Shown piece after piece: positions 7,306-14,482 of a DNA stretch of 64,000 nt (positions are counted from its first letter, which is position 1; every line of letters starts with the position of its first letter). The translations under genes were made by a program, and so were the position numbers. The DNA is from Saccharopolyspora flava (GTDB lineage Bacteria > Actinomycetota > Actinomycetes > Mycobacteriales > Pseudonocardiaceae). The DNA is taken from assembly GCF_900116135.1 (NCBI RefSeq), contig NZ_FOZX01000007.1, positions 186,001 through 250,000 of the forward strand, in the 5' to 3' direction. The notes beneath the pieces are model-generated. The model had not been told where the DNA came from, searched no databases, and worked only from the letters and a program-made list of their open reading frames with translations.

Positions 7306-8337
7306 TCACGGCTTGACGCCCGAGGTCAACCCGTGTTCGTAGGACAGGCCGCCGGTCGTGCCGACCTGCTCGAAACCGGCCTCGGCGAGCCAGCGCTCGT
7401 AGTCCCGCGCCGGGTAGGCCATGCCGCGGCCGCTGACCAGGACGTTGAAGTACAGGCCCAGCCGGGCGCCGAAGATCCCGTCGGTCTCGTCGTCGGACAC
7501 GTTGTAGCCGTAGAGCAGCACCTTGCCGCCCGAGGGCAGCGACTCGTAGGCCTTGCGCAGCAGCCGCAGGATGTCCTCGCCGTCGAAGATCTCCAGCACG
7601 TGGCTGAACAGGACCGCGTCGTGGCCCTCCGGGAACGGGTCGGTGAAGATGTCGCCCGCGAGCAGGTCGACCCGGTCGGCCTGCGTGTTCTCCGCGAGCC
7701 GCGAGACGCTGGGCATGTCGAACACCGTCGAGCGCAGCTGCGGGTAGCGGTCGACCAGTCGCGCCGAGGTGCTGCCGTCGCCGCCGCCCACGTCGAGCAG
7801 GTGCCGGACGTCGGCGAACACGGGCTGGCCGACCAGCGCGTCCACCGAGCGCAGCGTGAACGCCGTCATCGCGCGGTGGAAGACCTCCTCCAGCTGCGGA
7901 TCGTGCGCCAGCCGCTGGTACAGCGTCGGCTCGTCGCCGGGGTGGGTGTCCAGGGCGGTGTTGGTGCCGGACCGCAGCGCGCCCGTCATGTGCGCGAACG
8001 CCGGGTAGTACACCTCCTTCCAGCCGGTCAGGATGTGCCGCCAGCTGTCCGGCTCGTCCGAGGCCAGCAGGTCCTCGGCGACGGCGGAGTTGTGGTAGCC
8101 GCCGTCCCGGCGCTCCAGCAGCCCCGTCGAGCACACCGCCTGCAGCAGCACCCGCAGCTGGTGCGCGGGCATGTCGGTGAACGCGCGGATCTCCTCGGCC
8201 TGCGCACCCGGCTTGTCCGACAGGAAGGAGAAGATCCCGATCTCGGAGGCGGTGGTGACGGCGTTGAACAACGCCGGTGCGTTGACGAGGAAGTGGAACC
8301 GCTCGAGAACAGGGTCGTCTGATTGGAAGTTCTGCAT
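7306..8337 (-). CDS. SAM-dependent methyltransferase (ASMT/MppJ-like fold)
   Basis: A 343-residue class I methyltransferase with an N-terminal dimerization winged-helix region (about 1–100) and a Rossmann SAM domain. The glycine motif LLDVGGGDGS, the acidic motif TVFDMPSV, and GDIFTDPFPEG followed by LFSHVLEIFDGEDILRLLRK are clear. These place it among acetylserotonin O-methyltransferase-like small-molecule enzymes. Some members methylate carbon (phenylpyruvate type), and the altered HVLEIFD region leaves O- versus C-methylation open. It is transcribed away from the amidinotransferase operon, and the sulfotransferase gene lies downstream on the same strand. Confidence 0.88.
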   Translation of the reverse strand: MQNFQSDDPVLERFHFLVNAPALFNAVTTASEIGIFSFLSDKPGAQAEEIRAFTDMPAHQLRVLLQAVCSTGLLERRDGGYHNSAVAEDLLASDEPDSWRHILTGWKEVYYPAFAHMTGALRSGTNTALDTHPGDEPTLYQRLAHDPQLEEVFHRAMTAFTLRSVDALVGQPVFADVRHLLDVGGGDGSTSARLVDRYPQLRSTVFDMPSVSRLAENTQADRVDLLAGDIFTDPFPEGHDAVLFSHVLEIFDGEDILRLLRKAYESLPSGGKVLLYGYNVSDDETDGIFGARLGLYFNVLVSGRGMAYPARDYERWLAEAGFEQVGTTGGLSYEHGLTSGVKP

Positions 8338-8429
8338 GATCTCCGCACTCCCCGCGCGATCGTGACGTTCGAAAGAAAAGGCCTGGCGATTTCATATCAG
8401 GAAATGCCGCCGCGATGGCGTTTTCGGGA

Positions 8430-8453
8430 CCGTAACGGCGGTGAACGCGGGTG
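8430..8453 (+). promoter_or_regulatory. Cluster motif copy 3 (region 3 operon)
   Basis: CCGTAACGGCGG, six bases, CGGGTG, 85 bp before the amidinotransferase GTG at 8515, in the 177-bp divergent region 8338–8514. The same region has a short A/T-rich inverted repeat (GGCGATTTC at 8385, GAAATGCCG at 8401) that could serve the divergent methyltransferase. Confidence 0.6.
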
Positions 8454-8514
8454 CGGTGGCCAGGGCGTTTCGCCGATTATCGGGGTACCCCCGATTCACT
8501 AGGCGGTGTCCTGC

Positions 8515-9681
8515 GTGCAATTGAACAGCTTCGACGAGTGGTCGCCTCTGCGGGAAGTCGTCGTCGGATCCGCGGAGAATTACGTGTCGCACGAGAGGGA
8601 GCTCTCGTTCGACCTGTTCTTCCACGACAACCTCGTGCACGACAACGCCGGGCACGGGGAATCCGGCCGCTCCGAGTGGTACTACCCGAGGCTGACCGCG
8701 CGCGGCGGTTCGTCCGGCAGGCAGCGCACCCCGGTGGCCCGCCGCTACGTCGACGAGCTCAACGAGGACCTCGAAGGGCTCGCCGAGGCCCTGCGCTCCC
8801 TCGGCGTCACCGTGCACCGGCCGCTGCCGCTGTCGCCCGACACCGCCGAGGTCACCACCCCGGCCTGGTCGGCCTCGGTCGTGCCGCCGCTGAACCTCCG
8901 GGACAACACCCTCATCCTCGGCGACGAGATCATCGAGACCTCCCCGATGATCCGCTCCCGCTACTTCGAGACGCAGTTCCTCAAGCCGCTGTTCCGCGAC
9001 TACTTCCGCGACGGCGCGCGCTGGAGCGTCATGCCGCGCCCGATGATGACCGACGCCTCGTTCGACCTGTCCTACGCGCGCACCGCGACCGTCGGCGGCC
9101 CCACCGAACCCATCGAGGACCCGCAGTCCTCGCCGTGGGACGTGGGGCTGGAGATGATGTTCGACGCCGCCCAGTGCCTGCGGCTCGGCAACGACATCGT
9201 CGCCAACATCTCCACCGAGAACCACGCGCTCGGCGTCACCTGGCTGGAACGCCACCTCGAAGGGCGCTTCCGGATCCACCGGGTGCACGAGCTCAGCGAC
9301 AGCCACATCGACAGCATGGTGCTGGCGCTGCGCCCCGGCCTGCTGCTGGTGCGCTCCCACGAGGTCGCCGACAAGCTGCCCGAGCCACTGCGCCGCTGGG
9401 ACCGGATCGTGGCGCCCACACCGCAGGAGAACAACTTCCCGCGGTACGACTCCGACGCGCTCATCCTGACCAGCCCCTTCATCGACCTCAACGTGCTGTC
9501 CGTCGACGAGGAGACCGTGCTCGTCAACGAGGCCAGCCCGGAACTGGTCCGGGTCCTGGAGGACGCGAAGTTCACCGTCGTCCCGGTGCGCCACCGGCAC
9601 CGGCGGCTGTTCGGCGGCGGCTTCCACTGCTTCACCCTCGACACCGTCCGCGACGGCGGACCCGAGGACTACCTCAGCTGA
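8515..9681 (+). CDS. Amidinotransferase 1 (glycine amidinotransferase family)
   Basis: A 388-residue member of the arginine:amine amidinotransferase family, the first of two in the cluster. It should transfer the amidino group of arginine to a primary amine and create a guanidine. The catalytic cysteine is Cys372 in [10 protein letters not shown]. The aspartate and histidine partners are in MMFDAAQCLRLG and DSHIDSM. The GTG at 8515 is preferred to the in-frame GTG at 8506 because VQLNSFDEWSPL then aligns end to end with the paralogue at 51803, and AGGCGG lies 8 bp upstream. It is the first gene of a seven-gene operon. Its acceptor may be 2,3-diaminobutyrate, the predicted product of the downstream genes; this is inference. 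Confidence 0.93.
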   Translation: MQLNSFDEWSPLREVVVGSAENYVSHERELSFDLFFHDNLVHDNAGHGESGRSEWYYPRLTARGGSSGRQRTPVARRYVDELNEDLEGLAEALRSLGVTVHRPLPLSPDTAEVTTPAWSASVVPPLNLRDNTLILGDEIIETSPMIRSRYFETQFLKPLFRDYFRDGARWSVMPRPMMTDASFDLSYARTATVGGPTEPIEDPQSSPWDVGLEMMFDAAQCLRLGNDIVANISTENHALGVTWLERHLEGRFRIHRVHELSDSHIDSMVLALRPGLLLVRSHEVADKLPEPLRRWDRIVAPTPQENNFPRYDSDALILTSPFIDLNVLSVDEETVLVNEASPELVRVLEDAKFTVVPVRHRHRRLFGGGFHCFTLDTVRDGGPEDYLS

Positions 9682-9710
9682 TCCGAGGACGAAGGGACAC
9701 CGACCCCGAC

Positions 9711-10526
9711 ATGGCACCACCCAGCACCGCCGGCACCTGGTTCCGCCGCTTCCACCCGCGCCCGGACGCCGAGGTCGCGCTGGTGTGCCTGCCGCACGCC
9801 GGAGGGGCCGCGGGCGGCTACTTCTCCCTGTCGCAACGGCTTTCGGCCGAGGCCGACGTCATCGCCGCGCAGTACCCGGGCAGGCAGGACCGGCTGCGGG
9901 AGGCGTGCCTGGGCAGCGTGCCGGAGCTGGCGAGCGGGGCCGCGGCCGAGCTGGACCGGATGATCGCCGGGCGCCCCTTCGTCCTGTTCGGGCACAGCAT
10001 GGGCGCCGCCGTGGCCTTCGAACTGGCCCTGACGCGCCGCCGCGACGGTGCCCGCGCACCGCACGCCCTGTTCCTGTCCGGGCGCGGTGCTCCCGGACGG
10101 GGCGTCGACCGGGGGATCCGGTTCCTCGACGACGACGGCCTGATCGCCGAGGTGCGGCGGCTGGGCGGCACCGACAGCCTCGTGCTCGACGAACCCGAGC
10201 TGGTCGGGCTCGCGCTGCCGTCGCTGCGCGCGGACTACGGGGCCGCCGAGACCTACGACCCGGGACCCGGCGCCGTGGTGGACTGCGACGTCGTGGCGCT
10301 GACCGGGGACGCCGACGAGCACGTCGCGGTCGACGACGCGCGGCAGTGGCGCGAGCACACCACCGGCGCCTTCGACCTGCACGTCTTCGACGGCGGCCAC
10401 TTCTTCCTCACCGACCACGAGCCGCGGATCGCGGAGCTCGTCGGCACCGCGCTGCGCGCCGCGCGGGGACTCGACGCACCCGCGGGAGGGGACGATCGTG
10501 CGGGACCGATCCGCCCCGGGCGGTGA
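9711..10526 (+). CDS. Type II thioesterase
   Basis: A 271-residue alpha/beta hydrolase of the external editing thioesterase family. It hydrolyses misprimed or stalled acyl groups from PKS and NRPS carrier proteins. The nucleophile is Ser96 in FGHSMG, with the usual early motif CLPHAGGAAGGY. The catalytic aspartate region is ALTGDADEHV and the histidine is in DGGHFFL. It begins 29 bp after the amidinotransferase and overlaps the next gene by 29 bp, so it belongs to the same operon. Confidence 0.95.
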   Translation: MAPPSTAGTWFRRFHPRPDAEVALVCLPHAGGAAGGYFSLSQRLSAEADVIAAQYPGRQDRLREACLGSVPELASGAAAELDRMIAGRPFVLFGHSMGAAVAFELALTRRRDGARAPHALFLSGRGAPGRGVDRGIRFLDDDGLIAEVRRLGGTDSLVLDEPELVGLALPSLRADYGAAETYDPGPGAVVDCDVVALTGDADEHVAVDDARQWREHTTGAFDLHVFDGGHFFLTDHEPRIAELVGTALRAARGLDAPAGGDDRAGPIRPGR

Positions 10527-12087
10527 CGGGCCGCCGCCGGCGTCCTTCGCGCAGGAACGCGCCTGGTTCGCCGCCCGGCTCACCCACGATCCGCCGACCT
10601 ACTGCGTGGTGGACGAGTTCCCGATGCACGCGGACCTCGTCGCCGGCGACCTGGTCGCCGCGCTGGCGCTGCTGGCCGCGCGCCACGAGTCGCTGCGCAC
10701 GGGCCTGCGCGTCGTCGACGGGCGGTTGACGCAGGACGTGCGCGCGCGGGTGGAACCGCCGGTCGAGCACGTCGACCTCAGCGGACTCGGTCCCGCCGAG
10801 CAGGCCGAGCGGATCGGCGAGCTGCGGGCGGCGATGGCGCGCAGGCCCTTCGACCTGGAACGCCCGCCGCTGTGGCGCGCGGCGGTCCTGGAACTGGGGG
10901 AGGGCGCCTGGTCGGTGCTGTTGGCCGCCCACCACGCCGTCTACGACACCGCTTCCAGCTTCAACGTGCGCGCCGAGCTCACCGAGATCTGCGCCGCCAG
11001 GCAGGAGGGCCGCGAGCCCGACCTGCCCGATCTGCCGTGCGGCTACGGCGAGCACGCGCGGCGCGAGCGCGCCCGCCTCACGCCCGCGCGGCGCGCGGAG
11101 CTCGCGGCGCACTGGCGCGCGCGGCTCGCGGGTCTGCCACCCGTGCACAGCGTGCCCCTGGACCATCCCCGGCCCGCGGCGCGCACGTTCCGCGGTGCCG
11201 AGGTGCGCGCCGCGCTACCCGAGAACGTCCGAGCCCGCCTCGCCGACGCCGCCCGGTGGCACGGCACCCGCCCGGTGGTGCTGCTGCTCGCCGGGTACGT
11301 GGCGCTGCTGCACCACCGCTCCGGTTCCGACGACGTCGTGCTCGGCCTGCCCGTGGCGGGACGCGCCGAGGCCGCGACGCTGCCGATGGTCGGCGCCCTG
11401 GTGAACATGCGGGTGCTGCGGGTGAGCGTCGCGGGCGATCCCGACGTGACCGCGCTGGTGGCGCGGGTGGCCGCCGCGCTGGAGGCCGACGAGGACCACG
11501 ACATCCCGTTCCAGACCCTGGTCGAGCTGGTGGCCGGGCCGCGCCCGCCGGGCGTGCCGCCGCTGTACCAGCTCGCGTTCAACCACGACCCGGGCGGCGT
11601 GCTCGGCGCTCCCGCGTCCTCCTGCGAGGAGGACCTGCTGCTCGACGTCACCGACGAGCTGGTCCGCATCGTCTACGACGTCGCCCTGTTCGACCGCGCC
11701 ACCGTCGAGGCGCTGCTGGCCGACTACCTCCGACTGCTCGCCGCAGCGCTCGAAGCTCCGGAAACCCGCCTGTCGCAGCTGGTTCCGGCCCGCGCGGCCA
11801 CCGGTGCGGGCGCCCGCGACCCCGAGCCGGTCGTCGCGACCGCCCCGGCGACGGCGTGCGAGCGGGAGGTGGCCGCGGTGTGGCGGGACGTCCTCGGCAC
11901 CGAGGTCACCGACGTGCACCAGGACTTCTTCGGCCTCGGCGGGCATTCGCTGCAGGCGTTGAAGATGCTCGCGACGCTCACCGCCGCCCACCGCGCCGAG
12001 GTGTCGCTGCGGACGTTCTTCGCCGACCCGACGGTGGCCGGGCTCGCCACCGCACTGCTCCGCGACCAGCGAGGGGGAACGGCATGA
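10498..12087 (+). CDS. Free-standing NRPS condensation–PCP didomain
   Basis: A 529-residue protein with a condensation domain (about 15–430) and a peptidyl carrier protein (about 455–525), but no adenylation domain. The C-domain motif is HHAVYD at 145–150, with both histidines and the aspartate present, although the usual glycine after Asp is Thr. Ser484 in [12 protein letters not shown] is the phosphopantetheine site. Without an A domain the PCP must be loaded in trans. The GTG at 10498 follows GGGAGGGG. The gene lies directly before the predicted diaminobutyrate genes (4-bp ATGA overlap), so it may handle that amino acid. It could instead bridge the starter to the PKS loading ACP. Confidence 0.9.
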   Translation: MRDRSAPGGDGPPPASFAQERAWFAARLTHDPPTYCVVDEFPMHADLVAGDLVAALALLAARHESLRTGLRVVDGRLTQDVRARVEPPVEHVDLSGLGPAEQAERIGELRAAMARRPFDLERPPLWRAAVLELGEGAWSVLLAAHHAVYDTASSFNVRAELTEICAARQEGREPDLPDLPCGYGEHARRERARLTPARRAELAAHWRARLAGLPPVHSVPLDHPRPAARTFRGAEVRAALPENVRARLADAARWHGTRPVVLLLAGYVALLHHRSGSDDVVLGLPVAGRAEAATLPMVGALVNMRVLRVSVAGDPDVTALVARVAAALEADEDHDIPFQTLVELVAGPRPPGVPPLYQLAFNHDPGGVLGAPASSCEEDLLLDVTDELVRIVYDVALFDRATVEALLADYLRLLAAALEAPETRLSQLVPARAATGAGARDPEPVVATAPATACEREVAAVWRDVLGTEVTDVHQDFFGLGGHSLQALKMLATLTAAHRAEVSLRTFFADPTVAGLATALLRDQRGGTA

Positions 12088-13535
12088 AGGTGACCGGCCG
12101 GATCGACGGCGTCCCCAGCGAGGTGTGGCACGAGGAAGTGCTCGCCCCGCAGTTCGCCTACGAAGCCGAGCACCTGCTCGGCCACTACGTCGCGATCGAG
12201 AAGGTCCTGCTGCTGGAGTACGTCCGGATGGACCTCGTCGACGCCGAGGGCGCCGCCGCGCTCGCCGCCCGGCTCGACGAGCTGAACCCCGAGGCGGTGC
12301 GGGCCGATCCCGAGCAGAACATGTCCGACATCTCCTTCGCCGTGGAACGCCACGTGCAGGACGGGCCCGTGGCGCCCTTCGCCGCCTGGCACGTCGACCG
12401 CAGCCGCAACGACCTCCAGGTCTGCGCCCAGCTGATGGCCGCGCGCGACACCCTCGCCGCCGTCGCCGACGACCTGATCGCCTTCGCCCGGGCTGTGCTC
12501 GCCCTCGCCGGGAACCACACCGACGCGCCCATGCCCGGCTACACCCACGGCCAGGCCGCGCAGATCGTCAGCCCCGGCTTCCACCTGGCGGCCCTGTCCG
12601 CCGAGACGATCGCCGCGCTGCGCCGGATGCTGCGCACCTACGACGAGTGCGACGCCTGCCCGCTGGGGTCCGGCACGATGGCCGGGCAGGAACTGCCGTG
12701 GGACCGCGACCGGATGGCGGAGCTGCTCGGGTTCGCCCGCGCCCAGCCGCACGCGCTGGTGGCCGTCGCGTCCCGCTCCTGGACCACGTCGATCTCGGCG
12801 GATCTCGCGCACTTCGCGGTCGCGCTCAGCCGCTTCACCACCGACCTGATGGACTGGGGCGGCAGCGCCCGCGGATTCCTCGACCTGCCCGACGAGCTGG
12901 CCGGCATCTCCGCCGCGATGCCGCAGAAGCGCAACTTCCCCGTCCTGGAACGGATTCGGGGGCGCTGCGCGCAGGTCGCGGGCCGGGCGGCCGACATCGC
13001 CGCCGGGCAGCGCAACACGCCCTACAGCAACACCGTCGAGGTCTCCAAGGAAGTCGGCGGCCAGCTGCGGGTCCAGGCGGACTCGCTGCGCTCGGCGCTG
13101 CGGCTGGCGCACGCGGTCGTGGCCGGGGCGAGCTTCCGCACCGATCGGATGCGCGCGGCGTGCGCCGAGGACCACCTCGGCGGGTTCACGCTCGCCAACC
13201 GGCTCACCCTCGCCCACGGCGTGCCGTGGCGCACCGCGCAGGTCATCGCGGGCCGCTACGTCAAGACCGCCGTGGAGCGGGGGCTGCGTCCCGCCGAACC
13301 GGACGCCGACCTGCTGCGGGCCGCCGCGGCCGAGTCCGGGCACTGCCTCGACGGCGACGTCGAAACCCTGCTGGTGGAGGCGTTCGACGTCGACCTGGGG
13401 CTGCGCGCGAAGCGCTCGGCGGGTTCCGCGCACCCCGACCGGGTGCGGGAACTGCTGGCCGAGCAGAGCGCCGAACTCGACGCCCTGGAGGCGGCGTGGG
13501 CCGACAACGCGGCCCGCCGGAGGAGGGCGGCGTGA
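12084..13535 (+). CDS. Argininosuccinate-lyase-like fumarate lyase
   Basis: A 483-residue member of the argininosuccinase/fumarase superfamily. Motifs include DRSRNDLQV, the catalytic-histidine segment PGYTHGQAAQ and the mobile signature loop ISAAMPQKRN. The loop departs from the canonical GSSxMPQKxNP: the second serine is alanine and the final proline is phenylalanine, so the natural substrate is probably not argininosuccinate. In friulimicin- and pacidamycin-type clusters a lyase of this kind accompanies a PLP beta-replacement enzyme and a kinase to make 2,3-diaminobutyrate, presumably by releasing fumarate from an N-succinyl adduct. The same three activities are adjacent here. The start overlaps the upstream stop as ATGA. 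Confidence 0.9.
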   Translation: MKVTGRIDGVPSEVWHEEVLAPQFAYEAEHLLGHYVAIEKVLLLEYVRMDLVDAEGAAALAARLDELNPEAVRADPEQNMSDISFAVERHVQDGPVAPFAAWHVDRSRNDLQVCAQLMAARDTLAAVADDLIAFARAVLALAGNHTDAPMPGYTHGQAAQIVSPGFHLAALSAETIAALRRMLRTYDECDACPLGSGTMAGQELPWDRDRMAELLGFARAQPHALVAVASRSWTTSISADLAHFAVALSRFTTDLMDWGGSARGFLDLPDELAGISAAMPQKRNFPVLERIRGRCAQVAGRAADIAAGQRNTPYSNTVEVSKEVGGQLRVQADSLRSALRLAHAVVAGASFRTDRMRAACAEDHLGGFTLANRLTLAHGVPWRTAQVIAGRYVKTAVERGLRPAEPDADLLRAAAAESGHCLDGDVETLLVEAFDVDLGLRAKRSAGSAHPDRVRELLAEQSAELDALEAAWADNAARRRRAA

Positions 13536-14482
13536 CGGAACCGGCACTGGCCGCCCGCCGCGCGGGCGTGGACCTCAACGAGGGCGCCGCCGCCGCGCGC
13601 GGCACCTTCGGCGAGCTCCTGCAGGGAATCCTGCCCGACGGCACCGATTTCCTGGCCACGTTCCCCATCACCCACGGCACCCGCGCGTGGTTCCGCTACG
13701 ACCGCAGCGGCCCGCCGCGCGTGTACCCCGCGAACCGGACGAAGTCGCTGCGGCTGGCCCGCGCCATGCTCGCCGCCGGTGGCGCGGGCGGTGGCGGGAC
13801 GCTGATCCTCGACAGCGACCTGCTCGTCGGCAAGGGCCTCGCCAGCTCCTCCGCCGACCTGGTCGCCACCGCGCGGGCCGTGGGAGGTGTTCTCGGACTG
13901 GACGTCTCGCCCTCGGGCGTGGAGGACTGGTTGCGTCCCATCGAGCCGACCGACGGCGTCATGCACCCCGGGGTCGTGCTGTTCGACCACCGCAACGTGG
14001 AGCTCCGCGCCCGGCTCGGGCCCGTGCCGCCGGCCACCGTCGTCGCGGTGGACGAGGGCGGTCTGGTGGACACCGTCGCCCACAACCGGCGCGCCCGGCG
14101 GGTCACACCGGTGCTGGCCGCCGAGTACGCGCGCCTCGCCGACGACCTCACCGCCGCCATCGGCGCGCAGGACCTGACCGCCGTCGGCGCCGTCGCCACC
14201 CGCAGCGCGGTGTTCAACCAGCGGTGGCTGCCCAAGCGCAACCTCGAGGCCCTGATCCGGATCGCGGGCGACCTCGGCGCCGCCGGTGTCGTGTGCACCC
14301 ACAGCGGCACCATGGCCGGGCTCCTGCTCGACGCCACCGACCCCGGCCACGCCGAGGCGATCGCCGCGGCCCGGGCCGCCTGCGCCCGGCTGCCCGGAAC
14401 CACCTCCGTCTACCGGTCCGCCGCCGAGCCGTCGGGCGCAGATCCGTCCGGCACTGTCCCTGGGAGCACGCATGCGCTATGA
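13532..14482 (+). CDS. GHMP kinase, PduX-like (L-threonine kinase)
   Basis: A 316-residue GHMP-superfamily small-molecule kinase. The ATP loop is GKGLASSSADL. The N-terminal segment ARGTFGELLQG with FLATFPI, and EPTDGVMHPGV, match L-threonine kinases of the PduX type. The likely reaction is ATP-dependent formation of O-phospho-L-threonine, which turns the side chain into a leaving group for the PLP enzyme encoded next. It begins with GTG in a GTGA overlap with the lyase and overlaps the next gene by 11 bp, consistent with one pathway. Threonine specificity is inferred from family and context. Confidence 0.85.
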   Translation: MTEPALAARRAGVDLNEGAAAARGTFGELLQGILPDGTDFLATFPITHGTRAWFRYDRSGPPRVYPANRTKSLRLARAMLAAGGAGGGGTLILDSDLLVGKGLASSSADLVATARAVGGVLGLDVSPSGVEDWLRPIEPTDGVMHPGVVLFDHRNVELRARLGPVPPATVVAVDEGGLVDTVAHNRRARRVTPVLAAEYARLADDLTAAIGAQDLTAVGAVATRSAVFNQRWLPKRNLEALIRIAGDLGAAGVVCTHSGTMAGLLLDATDPGHAEAIAAARAACARLPGTTSVYRSAAEPSGADPSGTVPGSTHAL

